From a virus, in the IMG/VR virus record IMGVR_UViG_3300047319_000185, positions 48,631 through 112,630 of that record: a stretch of DNA of 64,000 bases, one strand, 5' to 3'. Position 1 is the stretch's first letter; each line of letters starts with the position of its first letter. Positions 1 to 9,438 of this stretch are shown in pieces. The position numbers and the translations under genes were made by a program. Under the pieces are notes generated by a model. The model was given only the letters and a program-made list of their open reading frames with translations, searched no databases and was not told the DNA's origin.

Positions 1-391
1 ATACCTTTGTGTCATAGACGAATCTGTCCTTAAGGTAGTTAGCAGTATTGATATCCATCTTATTCAGACCCAGCTTCTTCAACTGGTCAAAGGATAATGT
101 GACATGCGCTCTGTCGTTGTAGTAGAAACCGTCTTCAGAATTATCGTTGTCTCCCTCAATATGGATAACATGGAGAGCTGGAACATTCATAGGACCAAAA
201 TAGATTCTACCCAAAGGAGAATCTGCTTCACCATAGACAGGATCAACACTGGACTGGTCGTAAGCAAATCTGAAATAGGCTACAGTATCTCCTGTCCATC
301 TCTGCCAATCACGAAGACCTCCATAGATAGAGGCAGTTTCAAAGTCGACAGAAAAGCGGCCACCCTTCCAGCCTGCTCGGTCAATCGCCAT
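1..391 (-). CDS. Putative virion-region protein, C-terminus cut by window edge
   Basis: An open frame starts at the ATG at 391 (first residues MAIDRAGWKGG) and runs off the left edge after about 130 codons. A purine-rich GGAAAGAG stretch precedes the start. No domain is recognised. It follows the connector candidate (425-1249) by 33 bp in the same direction, so a head or neck role is likely by position only. Further upstream in-frame ATGs are closed by a stop, which fixes this start. Confidence 0.7.
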   Translation of the reverse strand, partial: MAIDRAGWKGGRFSVDFETASIYGGLRDWQRWTGDTVAYFRFAYDQSSVDPVYGEADSPLGRIYFGPMNVPALHVIHIEGDNDNSEDGFYYNDRAHVTLSFDQLKKLGLNKMDINTANYLKDRFVYDTKV

Positions 392-424
392 ACTAGCTCT
401 CTTTCCATGGAGGTCTTCATTGGA

Positions 425-1249
425 CTACAATCCCCATAGGCCACCGAAGATAGGTGAACTTAGGTTGCTCTCGTCTTCTTCTCTTGCATCGATAGGAGGC
501 AACTGACGACGTGGCAATTCGTAATCGTCGTACTCTCTGTCCTCAAAGATAGGTACCAAACGATTGGTAGTTCTGGAAACTCTACGAATCTTGGACATCT
601 CTATTGCGTTTAGTCCTACGTTAAGCATAGCGCAAAGCTGGTTGTACCTTGCAGTCATACCATCGATCTGTTCACGGATCTGCTGGTATCTCTGACTACG
701 CGGAACAGTAGTTCCATCAGCGGAAGAGATATCGATATCGGTAGAAGCATCAGTAGCAAGTGCCCAAAGAGCATCAATGGATGCGCGGATAGCTACTAGA
801 GTTCCTTCAATCTCTGGGAGATTGGATAGATCCATTGGTACTCTGACGTACTTAAGGAATCCATTTGAATCCTTGTAGCGTGTCTTGGTTGTTCTACCAT
901 TGACGTGCTGAAGAGTCGCATCATTTATAAAATCTGTAAGCTCAGTATCGGAAAACATTCCACCAGCAAATCCTGATACTACAAGAGTATCTCCTTGAGG
1001 AAGTGGTGCTGAAGCTCCCTGTAGGAAGATGCGGCCTTCCTGACTATTGAAACTGTAGTCAGTATTGGCTACTAGAAGGATAGGTGCTTGATTATGAATC
1101 CATGTTACTGTCACGTTCCATACATTGAAATCTGTAAGATCATAGGTGGACACCATTCCCGTACCTAAGAAGGTATCTGAGAATGGTGCCCCTGTGTCCC
1201 CCAGCTCAGTGCGGACTCTACTGATAATGTCCTGAGTAGTGAAGCCCAT
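425..1249 (-). CDS. Probable head-tail connector/adaptor protein
   Basis: A 274-residue protein starting MGFTTQDIISRVR. The helix at the N-terminus that speaks of ELGD and 'RT', the central mixed region and a long helical segment (about 150-215) are typical of head-completion adaptors encoded just after the capsid gene. It contains the TDFINDATLQHVNGR segment, which resembles the D/E-rich helix of gp6/gp15-like connectors. This is a position-supported inference, not a firm domain match. It is transcribed in line with the Gp80-like gene (1263-1715), 13 bp apart. The C-terminus is acidic and ends in glycines. Confidence 0.6.
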   Translation of the reverse strand: MGFTTQDIISRVRTELGDTGAPFSDTFLGTGMVSTYDLTDFNVWNVTVTWIHNQAPILLVANTDYSFNSQEGRIFLQGASAPLPQGDTLVVSGFAGGMFSDTELTDFINDATLQHVNGRTTKTRYKDSNGFLKYVRVPMDLSNLPEIEGTLVAIRASIDALWALATDASTDIDISSADGTTVPRSQRYQQIREQIDGMTARYNQLCAMLNVGLNAIEMSKIRRVSRTTNRLVPIFEDREYDDYELPRRQLPPIDAREEDESNLSSPIFGGLWGL

Positions 1250-1262
1250 AGCTGGAACCTAC

Positions 1263-1715
1263 TTACTGTTGTGTGAGTGTGATATTAGCTATTGGAATAG
1301 TAATAGATTGATTCTGTGGAGCCAGCACTGGTATATCCCACTGCCAAGTAGCAATAACTTCCCCAGAAGTTCCGGATACAACATTGACCAGTGCCCCAAA
1401 TGTTGTAGTAGTTCCAGAGCCAGCAGCTCCTGTAAAGGGTCCGAATGTCAGAAGATTAGAATTCTGAATCTGACTGGTTCCATTATTAGGTGTAGATGCT
1501 GCTGTAAATGTAGCGACCTGTCGTGCATAACCTGTAGCCGCAAGTTCAGTAAGTTCTGATAGCTGCGGATTAGTTGGAACTGCTGAAGTAGTCGTAGGAT
1601 CTGCGGTCAGTAGCATAACGTATGCAGTTGTCGGAGGAGTCCAACCACCTAGTGAAGTACCTGTAATCCAGTCCAGCATGGCACGGTCTGTTGTGTCGGT
1701 GAAATTACCTGACAT
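1263..1715 (-). CDS. Gp80-like small virion protein
   Basis: A 150-residue protein rich in Ala, Thr and Val, expected to be nearly all beta. The order 'alpha-helix, PPTTAYVMLLTADPTT, ATGYARQVATF, then a beta sandwich' matches the Gp80-type tail-fibre or decoration family of actinobacteriophages, in which an A-x-YAR motif follows a YxxLLT strand. An AGGAAG ribosome site lies 6 nt before the ATG. Placed between a small acidic protein and the connector candidate, it is probably a capsid decoration or neck protein. The exact role is not known for the family. Confidence 0.6.
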   Translation of the reverse strand: MSGNFTDTTDRAMLDWITGTSLGGWTPPTTAYVMLLTADPTTTSAVPTNPQLSELTELAATGYARQVATFTAASTPNNGTSQIQNSNLLTFGPFTGAAGSGTTTTFGALVNVVSGTSGEVIATWQWDIPVLAPQNQSITIPIANITLTQQ

Positions 1716-1750
1716 ATTGACTTCCTATTTTGTCGAGACAAAAGCTTGTC

Positions 1751-2131
1751 TTAGCGGTAGCCACCGGTCCATAGGAGGCCCTTACTGTCTAGGTGTCTCG
1801 CCAAATCCAGCGGCACCGTATACTTGCGGCCCTCTTCAAAGTTATAGTGCTGTCCGGCACCAAAGGTTACAGACTCAAGAGTAGTATTCGGGATGATCGT
1901 ACGAGTCGGGGTTTCCAGCTCAATCTCTTCATCTCTTTGGTAAAGCTCATCCTCTACTACACGGGTAAGGGGACCATCTGAATAATCAATAGGAACTGCG
2001 TTCTCCTCGGCTTCAACCTCAGCCATCATAGAAATTTCCTGTGATCTCTTCTTGAGTTCAGCCTGGTTTTCCTTCTGAAGACGCTCAGTCTCAATACCTG
2101 TCAAGTCTCCTGCACGCTTACGTGGTGGCAT
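1751..2131 (-). CDS. Small acidic virion-region protein
   Basis: A 126-residue protein starting MPPRKRAGDL. This ATG is chosen over one 12 bp upstream because a GGAG lies 6 nt before it. A basic N-terminus is followed by a long charged helix (about residues 15-50) and a compact beta-type C-terminal part with FGAGQHYNFEEGRKYTVP, a pattern seen in small head proteins of actinophages. It is the first minus-strand gene downstream of the plus-strand endonuclease insert, so it would be cut off from the capsid gene unless transcription reads through or it has its own promoter. Confidence 0.65.
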   Translation of the reverse strand: MPPRKRAGDLTGIETERLQKENQAELKKRSQEISMMAEVEAEENAVPIDYSDGPLTRVVEDELYQRDEEIELETPTRTIIPNTTLESVTFGAGQHYNFEEGRKYTVPLDLARHLDSKGLLWTGGYR

Positions 2132-2260
2132 TCTATTCTCCAATTTAGTTTCTCAGTTAGTAGGATCTCTGATCCGTTATCTATATTGTAACGCTTTTGA
2201 TATGGGGTTTAGGGTTGGTACAGCTTTTGAGGACACTAGACACACTATGGGGACTGTGCT

Positions 2261-2599
2261 ATGATGATCTTATCATCCACTTCAACGAAAGGCTTTACTG
2301 TGAAGAACATTCTGCACTTCGACCTTAACGAGACTAAGTCTGCCAAGATTCTAGCAAACCAGGAAAACATCTGCCTAGTCTGCCAGCTACCTTTTGGCAA
2401 GGAGCACCCTAAGTATGACGTGTTTGCTCCTGCTGATGAGAACCACGGTTTTGAACCCTGCATGACTCAGGTCACTCTAAACTCTCCCTTGGGTATGCAC
2501 TTTATCCATATAGATTGTGATCTGGGAATGTACCTATTCGACTATAGTGCTGAGCTTATGCAGAGGGCCTATGCTTATGTCACTAAGGAGAATAATTAG
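2261..2599 (+). CDS. Hypothetical protein riding with the Endo VII gene
   Basis: A 112-residue protein of unknown function with a CLVCQ and two later Cys (CMTQ, DCD), perhaps metal-binding. It lies on the plus strand inside the minus-strand virion block. Its stop is 5 bp before the start of the endonuclease gene at 2604, whose ribosome site sits in its last codons, so the two are co-translated. The two ATGs in a row at 2261/2264 leave a 3-bp start ambiguity. Confidence 0.6.
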   Translation: MMILSSTSTKGFTVKNILHFDLNETKSAKILANQENICLVCQLPFGKEHPKYDVFAPADENHGFEPCMTQVTLNSPLGMHFIHIDCDLGMYLFDYSAELMQRAYAYVTKENN

Positions 2600-2603
2600 G
2601 CTA

Positions 2604-3377
2604 ATGGCTACCATTGAATGTTCAGTCGATGAGTGTATGACTAAGGTGCACTCAAAGGGTCTGTGTCAGAAGCACTATCGCAGGTTTAACCGGAATGGTA
2701 ATACTGATCTCCAGGGTACTCCTGAGATTAGCTGGGAGCTGATTCGTGCTAAGAGTGTTCAGTATAACGATTGTATTATCTGGCAGGGTTCTACTGATAA
2801 GGACGGATATCCTCGGGCTTACTCCCCTGCCCTTTATAAGGCAGGAAGCACCAATCCACTAATATATATTCGACGCTGGATTATGGAACAGCTAGGGGAG
2901 GATATAAAGTCTAATATTATAGAGAGTTCCTGCGGAGATAAGCTCTGTCTATCAAAGAAGCACCTTCAGAAGTCTACAGTTTCTGAAGGTCTATGGACTG
3001 CCGCAGGAATAAACTCTCGTAAAGAGTTCTGTCCTAGCGGCCACCCTATAGATTCAGAAACTAAGGACGGTAAGCGATACTGCCGAATTTGCACTAAGGG
3101 ATATCAGCTTAAGTATCTTTACGGAATTAATCTTGATGAGTATAACCAAATGCTTGTTGATCAGGATAATAAGTGTGTTGGTTGCGAGAAAACCTTTGGT
3201 CGTATTCCTGGGCCCTGGGGAGATCGTACAGAAGCATTTGTGGACCATTGTCATTACTCAGGGCTAGTTAGAGCGCTTCTCTGTATGAAGTGTAATAGTA
3301 TCCTAGGATTCGCTAAGGATAGTATAGCTACCCTTAAAAATCTTATTAAGCTATTAGAAGCTAATACTGTAGATTAA
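2604..3377 (+). CDS. Recombination endonuclease VII-like homing endonuclease
   Basis: A 257-residue protein. The N-terminus has zinc-type CSVDECMTKVHSKGLCQKHY. The middle resembles an HNH-associated segment (CGDKLCLSKKHL). The C-terminus (about 165-250) has the Endo VII pattern: YGINLDEYNQMLVDQDNKCVGC, then FVDHCHYSGLVRALLCMKCN and an FAKDS helix. Such enzymes cut DNA and are often mobile in phages. The start at 2604 is chosen because an AAGGAG precedes it; an in-frame ATG at 2517 lies inside the upstream gene. It stands in opposite orientation between the capsid gene and its partners, the classic look of a homing insertion. Confidence 0.85.
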   Translation: MATIECSVDECMTKVHSKGLCQKHYRRFNRNGNTDLQGTPEISWELIRAKSVQYNDCIIWQGSTDKDGYPRAYSPALYKAGSTNPLIYIRRWIMEQLGEDIKSNIIESSCGDKLCLSKKHLQKSTVSEGLWTAAGINSRKEFCPSGHPIDSETKDGKRYCRICTKGYQLKYLYGINLDEYNQMLVDQDNKCVGCEKTFGRIPGPWGDRTEAFVDHCHYSGLVRALLCMKCNSILGFAKDSIATLKNLIKLLEANTVD

Positions 3378-3379
3378 AT

Positions 3380-3420
3380 AATACCCTTCCTTTCTATAAA
3401 CTCTAGAAAGGAAGGGTATT
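3380..3420. terminator. Bidirectional intrinsic terminator
   Basis: A perfect 17-bp stem (3380-3396 with 3404-3420) with a 7-nt loop. T-rich tracts follow on both strands. It sits between the convergent ends of the endonuclease gene (ends 3377) and the major capsid gene (ends 3442) and can stop both transcripts. Confidence 0.85.
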
Positions 3421-3441
3421 TCTTTATGCTAAACTATGGTA

Positions 3442-4473
3442 TTAGTTAGTTGATGCAATTACTACGGAAATGTCTGTGATTAATCCCAATCCCCATATAG
3501 CATACCAAGCAAGTGCGTGCTCTCTTCCAAAATCTAGGATACCGCCATCGCGCAATTCAACAGGTAGAGAAATAGCGTGTCCGAATGCATTGTCTCCAAT
3601 GAAGATGGAATCATAACGGTTAGTTGCACCATTACCAGTTGTTACACCATTAGTTGTGGTATCAGTTGTCCAACCTGCTCCAGCTCCACCTACAACATTA
3701 CGAACCTGAGTAGTCTCGATAAACACTACGTCGTTGAGTCTACCTATCTCACCTAACATGAAATTACCTGGGGCAGCATACTTAGTCATTTCAATAAACT
3801 GTGGGTCATTTCTTAGCCAACGTGACTGGTGTGGGTGTACGAAACATACATATGTCTCACCAAGTCTTGGAACATTCTTTGTAGCCAAAGTTTCTACAGC
3901 GTCGAATACAACCTGGGAAGTAAGGTTGAAGTCACCAGTCATAGATACATTGGATGTTCCAGGAGTTCCTACATTGTAGAATACCTGGTTGTTGATTGCG
4001 CCAGAATCCTTCTGGTATCCGAATAGCTGAGAGGATGCCTGTAGAAGAGTGTTTCTTGCGGAGATGTCTAGGTAGGTAGCCATGTTACGACCTAGTAGAC
4101 GAGAAGCAGAAGCCATAACATCATCGAAGGATGCGTTAAGTAGAAGCTCGGAAACAGCAACAGCGAATCCCTGTTCTGCAACAGTAATAGAGAACTGAGA
4201 AGCTGTTAGTGGAGCAGTCTGCATACGAATACCTTCAACAAGCTGGGAAGCCTGTCCAAGGTTGTTGTATCTCATGAAATTAATTGTAAGACCAGGTGTA
4301 ACACCTAGCTCTGTCTTCTTTACTGCGAATTGCTCGAAACGCAGAATAGGCATTGCCTGGAATAGAATTTCTTTTGACCAGATGGTCTGAATTGCTGGGG
4401 AAAGAGCAGAGCTACTTCCATAGGAGGTTGGGGCTCCGGAAATATTCGGTGTGCCCGTAATTGCTGAGGCCAT
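3442..4473 (-). CDS. Major capsid protein, N4-gp56 family
   Basis: A 343-residue capsid subunit. The features of the N4-gp56-type HK97-fold capsid proteins are visible: an N-terminal IQTIWSKEILFQAMPILRFEQFA segment, then GLTINFMRYNNL, the SQFSITVAEQGFAVAVSELL strand and helix, ARNTLLQ, a FVHPHQSRWLRNDP motif, and GEIGRLNDVVFIETTQV near the C-terminus. It is the usual length for the family (about 340-400). An AAGGAC site precedes the ATG. It is the gene after the scaffold (4531-5343), with a terminator just past its stop, so it can be made in large amounts. Confidence 0.93.
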   Translation of the reverse strand: MASAITGTPNISGAPTSYGSSSALSPAIQTIWSKEILFQAMPILRFEQFAVKKTELGVTPGLTINFMRYNNLGQASQLVEGIRMQTAPLTASQFSITVAEQGFAVAVSELLLNASFDDVMASASRLLGRNMATYLDISARNTLLQASSQLFGYQKDSGAINNQVFYNVGTPGTSNVSMTGDFNLTSQVVFDAVETLATKNVPRLGETYVCFVHPHQSRWLRNDPQFIEMTKYAAPGNFMLGEIGRLNDVVFIETTQVRNVVGGAGAGWTTDTTTNGVTTGNGATNRYDSIFIGDNAFGHAISLPVELRDGGILDFGREHALAWYAIWGLGLITDISVVIASTN

Positions 4474-4530
4474 ATTTAGTCCTTATCGATTATATGGGTT
4501 CGGGCACTAGCCGTACCCAGTGTATTTAAC

Positions 4531-5343
4531 TTATCCAAAGAGGCCACGGTTAAGAGATGCATCCTTACCGGCCAGTCCAGATTCTTGACGGAACTTTGCA
4601 TACTCAGCCATAGACATGTTGTTTATATCCTGTGGTGTGTACGTCTTTGATCCCATAGATCCTTCAATTGGACCTAGTGGAGGATAACCTGTAGTAGATA
4701 CACCTCTTGGTTGTGCTACCTGCTGTTGTCTTGCCGCAGCCACTTCATCAACAATGGACTGAGTAGCAGCCTTTGCTTGTGCTATAGCGTTGTCAATCTG
4801 TTCCTTAGTCTCACCGGTAATGAAGTTATGGAACTGCGGAGCAATGTCTTCAGCATTTGCAGTAATAGCAGATGTTCTATAGTCTACAAGTTCATTATAT
4901 GCTCTTTCCTTGGCAAGAAGTGCACGCTCATTGTCACGCTCTTGTTGGAGTGTGCTAAAGCGATTCTCCCAAGTATCATTAGTCTCCTTCAGCTTGGCTT
5001 CAAGAAGCTGCTTTGCAGACATCTCTTCTTCCTTCTTAGCCTGAAGTGCTGAGTCCTTTTCCTGCTGCTTACGCGCGACTTCTGCAAGTTCCTGCGCTCT
5101 CTGCTCCTCAATGGTCTTAAGGGACTTCTGAGCTTCTGCCCACTGGTCCTTCAAAGACTTGATATCAGAGTAGAGCTTGTCCTTCTCTTCCTGTCTTACT
5201 CTTGCTAGGTCTGCTTCAGTGAATGTACGTTCACCTGTAGCTCCGTGTGCAAAAGAAGATGGGGAAGGGTTTGGACTCTGCGCACCATTATCGCTTGGAG
5301 ACTCAATTGTTGCCGCCAAACCTGGCTGTACTGGAACTGTCAT
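4531..5343 (-). CDS. Capsid scaffolding protein
   Basis: A 270-residue protein with a disordered Pro/Ser-rich N-terminus (to about 35), then a long charged coiled coil (about 45-150; many E, K, Q heptads, KSLKDQWAEAQKSLKTIEEQ), and a flexible C-terminus with GYPPLGP and a short basic and aromatic tail. This composition and the place between portal and capsid genes are diagnostic for tailed-phage scaffolds, which guide capsid assembly and are then lost. Ribosome site AGGAG. Confidence 0.9.
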   Translation of the reverse strand: MTVPVQPGLAATIESPSDNGAQSPNPSPSSFAHGATGERTFTEADLARVRQEEKDKLYSDIKSLKDQWAEAQKSLKTIEEQRAQELAEVARKQQEKDSALQAKKEEEMSAKQLLEAKLKETNDTWENRFSTLQQERDNERALLAKERAYNELVDYRTSAITANAEDIAPQFHNFITGETKEQIDNAIAQAKAATQSIVDEVAAARQQQVAQPRGVSTTGYPPLGPIEGSMGSKTYTPQDINNMSMAEYAKFRQESGLAGKDASLNRGLFG

Positions 5344-5412
5344 TTTTCTATCTCCTGAGTTTTAACTAGCCGTTTTCCGAATATGTCCCGAATTAATGTA
5401 CTTAACGTTATT

Positions 5413-7131
5413 CTAATTGTCGTCTGTAGGTAGCTGGCGTGAACCTAGCTTAGTACCGTATGCGTTGTTAACCATCTCTCTTAGAGCATTCATGGAACCT
5501 GCTCCATCCAAAGCCTGTAGATTAGGAGTCTGATCAATCTTATCCGGACCATTATCTGTTGGCTTAGGGTTTCCTTCTGCATCTGTAGCAGGAACTGCAT
5601 TAGGATCTGCAACAGACCCGTCTTCAGTTGGTAGAAGACCAGTAGACCCGAGAGCGATAGCATCTATCTGTGTTCTCAGCATACGTAGTGCACCATCACG
5701 AATTGCATCTTCATGTAGCTCATCATAGATTTCCTGAAGCTTGTCATCTGGGAACTGTTCTCCCAATTCCTTCAGTGCTCCTCTACGACTTTCAAGATCC
5801 ATGTTCATCATGGCTGCGATCTCATTCAGCTTTACAAGCTTGTCGATTGGAAGTGGTGAAGGCCAATCGATATCACTGAAGTAGACCAGTGGATCATTAG
5901 GATCAATCATCAATGGCTGACCCTCTTGTATAATCCCCTCTGTATCAGGATTATAAAGTAATGCTTCAGGCTCAAAAATGAATAGAGTTCTAAGAGCTAA
6001 CTCATTTATCTTTTGTAGTCCCTTACCATATTGTATCTTCTTTAGGTCAAACTTTTGCATTAGTGGCAAAAACTGCATTGCAAGAGCTACACCAGAAGTA
6101 TTTGAAATAGCCTGTGACTGTCCAAGAGCAGACTCTGGAACACCTGTCATCTCATGCATACCAATCTTGAGGGTATGCAAAACTTCAAGTGGCCACTGTA
6201 GATCCACACCATTTTCAAGGTTATGGATATCTACGTCCTTGCTACCAATAGACCAAACACGGTTGGTACCCTTCTCAAGTTGACTTGGCTTTGCGCCAAT
6301 AACAACTGTGATAGGAGCTGCATGATAGTTTACGATATCAGCAATGTCAGTAGCAGTTTCATTGTACTGACGGTTGAGAGTAATAATGTCCTGTACATCG
6401 CTCATTCCCCAAGGGGAACCTGATGCAGGATGATTGGCGATATGCACGATAGGAATAACACCTAGTGCATTTGGACGCTCATCAATAAGCTCATCATTTA
6501 CATACTCACGAATGACATCAGAACGAATCAATTCAGTATAAGTATATACGCTTCTTGTACCTTCTGTGTTTGTTCCCCAGAAACGGTACTTAAGTTTGAA
6601 CTCCAGAAGTCTGTCACGGTCGTGTGGATGCCAGGTTGGAAAGCAGTAGGCAGAGTTAAGGGGAAGGATACGGACTCTTCCAGGATGGAAGTTACCAGCA
6701 TCATCAGTCCACTCTGATTCGTAGGCTACCTTCAAAAAACAGTCTCCAGAGACACCGCCCTGTTGACCCATCTCCCAGGTAACGGCCTTCATATTATTAT
6801 CCTGCTGCCAAATTCTCTTCAGCAGAGCGGGAATAATGTGGTCATATTCCTTGATGGTATCAAAGGCGATGCCTCTGGAGAAACAGAAGTTATTTATATA
6901 GTCAGCGAATGACTTGATGTAATTGAAAGTAAGTTGAGGATCACCGAATTCACGTCTGGTTCCCCAGTGGTGTCCTAGATACCAAGCCCAGTACTCTGCA
7001 TATCTATTGAGTCTTGGCCCATGCATTTCAAATTCTTCATCGGAAAGCTCTACTAAACCTAGTGGTGATATTGCTATCGCTAGGTCTGATGCTGCTGCTC
7101 TCATTGACGGAGAAGCGAAACTCATTGACAT
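5413..7131 (-). CDS. Portal protein
   Basis: A 572-residue protein forming the dodecameric DNA gate at the capsid vertex. Portal signs are NRYAEYWAWYLGHHW with TFNYIKSFADYINNFCF at the N-terminus, a KVAYESEWTDD beta wing, the IPIVHIANHP and GMSDVQDIITLNRQYNETATDIADIVNYH stem helices, and GVPESALGQSQAISNTSGVAL followed by a long helical crown region with DSxx repeats. The length is usual. The ATG at 7131 has only a weak site; a second ATG two codons on may be used. It lies upstream of scaffold and capsid, as expected. Confidence 0.92.
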   Translation of the reverse strand: MSMSFASPSMRAAASDLAIAISPLGLVELSDEEFEMHGPRLNRYAEYWAWYLGHHWGTRREFGDPQLTFNYIKSFADYINNFCFSRGIAFDTIKEYDHIIPALLKRIWQQDNNMKAVTWEMGQQGGVSGDCFLKVAYESEWTDDAGNFHPGRVRILPLNSAYCFPTWHPHDRDRLLEFKLKYRFWGTNTEGTRSVYTYTELIRSDVIREYVNDELIDERPNALGVIPIVHIANHPASGSPWGMSDVQDIITLNRQYNETATDIADIVNYHAAPITVVIGAKPSQLEKGTNRVWSIGSKDVDIHNLENGVDLQWPLEVLHTLKIGMHEMTGVPESALGQSQAISNTSGVALAMQFLPLMQKFDLKKIQYGKGLQKINELALRTLFIFEPEALLYNPDTEGIIQEGQPLMIDPNDPLVYFSDIDWPSPLPIDKLVKLNEIAAMMNMDLESRRGALKELGEQFPDDKLQEIYDELHEDAIRDGALRMLRTQIDAIALGSTGLLPTEDGSVADPNAVPATDAEGNPKPTDNGPDKIDQTPNLQALDGAGSMNALREMVNNAYGTKLGSRQLPTDDN

Positions 7132-7197
7132 GGGCTATTCTCAATTCTTCGAATTAGTATCTCTTGATCTACAGATTACCACATATTACTTAAGAGA

Positions 7198-9438
7198 TTA
7201 TGCGGTATCAAATCTACCTGCTATTAAAATTGCTCCTTGTGAAGTGTTATTTAGAGAAGTAGCTGCCTTAGTAGCAGCAATATATCCAAGAAGACAAGCC
7301 TGACTTCCAATTAGATCCGGATTGGGTGTAAAAATTTCCTGACCAAATGCAGCAGTAGCCAGCGCTAGGGAACCGTAATCCACCTGCCCGTACTGAATAA
7401 CAATCTGAGACCCTGAGACTCCTGTAGGAACTTGCCATATTCTATGTATAGCAGCATGACCATTAGCGCTTAGTGCAGTAATAGTTCCGGCATTATCATA
7501 GTTAGCAACATCAATAGTTGTTCTAGTTGCTGATTGAGATGAAGAGTTCTGAGTCACGTATCTAAAAGTGGCTACAGTTTCAGCAGGATTGGTTACTAGA
7601 TTGGGAACAACGGTTCCACCTGTAGCAAAGTTTCGTCCTACAGCTACCTGAGTACCGGCTGCCTTATTAATATTTAGGTTAGCCCCATTGAAAGTAATCT
7701 GATTACCAGATACTGAGAAAGATCCTAAGTTAATAAATAAGCCAAATAGAGTGTCAGTAGAGTAGTCCAGAACTATTGGTGCACACATAATATTGTATAA
7801 GTTTCCAGTACCTGTAGCAGACCAAGTCACTCCTAGTTGCACATTAGATCTACGCTGGGAACCACTCAAAGCTGTAGTCTGAGAATGTATAACGCCACTG
7901 CTATCTGCATACCAATAGTTAACAACTTGTGGAGTCTGCAAACCACTAAGTGTAATGGTCTGAGCACTTATATTAACAAGTGTCACAGCTGGATTAGCCG
8001 GATCTGTTGTGTAGTCAGCGATATAACCAACGGCGGCAGTAATATCAAACGCATTAAGAATACCGCCATTCTGCGTCATTACTCCACCACTTATAGTTCC
8101 ACTACTAACAGTGACTGGGCGAATACCCCATGCCGCTGCTGATCCGGAAGAGGCTACTATACTCTTGCCAAAATTAGCTGTGCTAGAAACTGCTACACCA
8201 GTTATCTTGGATACGGTTGGATTAGGATATGTACCTGTTAAATCTCCCCCAGCACTTCCTGTTGGAGGAAGAACAGTAGGCAACTGACCAAATGCCATAG
8301 CGTCTGTAGCTAGTGTTGCATTAGCCAGAGATGTAATCTTATGGCTGTTCATAGATACGTTTGCTGCTGGTGCACTTACCAGATCAAGAGTAGGCATAGC
8401 ATGGACGTGACCAGCATCAGCTACTTGTCCAACTGCTCCTGCTGCTTGGGTTCCTAAAGGCGCTATATTGCCCGCTGTGACGTTTACATTGTCTTGGGCA
8501 GCAGAACCTAGCCCTAGGGCTGTACGGGCCGCAGATGACGTTGTAGAGGCTGTTCCACCCTGGTTAAGAGGAAGGGGTGAAGCAAGGTGAGTGCCTACTA
8601 CAGTAGGAAGCACATTAGTACCTGCTAAGTCTCCAGCAAGTTCAATAGTTCCTGTAGTAGAAGTAGTAGCCCCAGGAAGATTACTTGGATCAACAGGTAT
8701 TTCCAAACTTATAGTATTACCTACTTGGCGTAGGCCTAGACCTATATTTACCAGACCAGGAGAAGAAAACTGAGTCCAGCTAATAGCAGTGGTTCCTACT
8801 GTATACGGTGGAGTTCCTACTACTACCCAGCCTGATCCTTTATTAGCTGTTCCATTGTTGATAAACGCTGCTGCTGCATTAACTTCAGCAGACTGATCCA
8901 TATCAGTTGCACGAGTAAGAATATAAGGAATACCAACGGTTCCCAAAGTTGTCAGGGTGTAGATACCATTATTGGCTGAGGCCACTTCATTCTTTACCAT
9001 AACTCGATCGTTAAGAAGAACGGTATAGCCATCAATAACAAGAACGCCAACAGCAGTAGCTGTAAGAGTAGCTCCTACACCTAGTGTTCCGTTGACATAC
9101 ACATTAGTAGGCAGAGCTGAAAGCGTGCCTACTGCCACAGAATTCTTTACGGAGATACCTGCGGAGATACCATCAGCATATCCCTTGGAGGCAGCATCTA
9201 CTCCACTGATAGGAGAAGGTACGATGATTCGATCAGTAAAAGTCTTGGCTCCCGCAATATTCTGGTTAGTAGTAAGGTCCACATAGTTCTGGGTAATACT
9301 TCCAGTGCCTCCCTGGACAACAGGAAGAGGTGCACTTAGACTTGTGCTTTGTACTAATGGGTTGGGATAAGCTCCCATAAGGTCCCCACTGGCAGAGCCT
9401 GTAGGAGCACCTCCCCCGAAGCTTCCTCTAGATGCCAT
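7198..9438 (-). CDS. Tail fibre-like minor virion protein
   Basis: A 746-residue, glycine-, threonine- and alanine-rich protein with repeated fibre modules: GSASGDLMGAYPNPLV near residue 13 recurs as GSAGGDLTGTYPNPTV near 395 and as weaker copies (LAGDLAGTNVLPTVVG), each followed by an LPxxQGGTG element. The 'VQGGTGSITQNYVDLTTNQNIAGAKTFTD' type of stretch is common to phage tail-fibre shafts. The C-terminal 200 residues look like a beta-rich knob. Its start overlaps the stop of the gene at 9438-9737 (TAATG). Finding a fibre between terminase and portal is unusual but seen in large actinophages. Confidence 0.75.
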   Translation of the reverse strand: MASRGSFGGGAPTGSASGDLMGAYPNPLVQSTSLSAPLPVVQGGTGSITQNYVDLTTNQNIAGAKTFTDRIIVPSPISGVDAASKGYADGISAGISVKNSVAVGTLSALPTNVYVNGTLGVGATLTATAVGVLVIDGYTVLLNDRVMVKNEVASANNGIYTLTTLGTVGIPYILTRATDMDQSAEVNAAAAFINNGTANKGSGWVVVGTPPYTVGTTAISWTQFSSPGLVNIGLGLRQVGNTISLEIPVDPSNLPGATTSTTGTIELAGDLAGTNVLPTVVGTHLASPLPLNQGGTASTTSSAARTALGLGSAAQDNVNVTAGNIAPLGTQAAGAVGQVADAGHVHAMPTLDLVSAPAANVSMNSHKITSLANATLATDAMAFGQLPTVLPPTGSAGGDLTGTYPNPTVSKITGVAVSSTANFGKSIVASSGSAAAWGIRPVTVSSGTISGGVMTQNGGILNAFDITAAVGYIADYTTDPANPAVTLVNISAQTITLSGLQTPQVVNYWYADSSGVIHSQTTALSGSQRRSNVQLGVTWSATGTGNLYNIMCAPIVLDYSTDTLFGLFINLGSFSVSGNQITFNGANLNINKAAGTQVAVGRNFATGGTVVPNLVTNPAETVATFRYVTQNSSSQSATRTTIDVANYDNAGTITALSANGHAAIHRIWQVPTGVSGSQIVIQYGQVDYGSLALATAAFGQEIFTPNPDLIGSQACLLGYIAATKAATSLNNTSQGAILIAGRFDTA

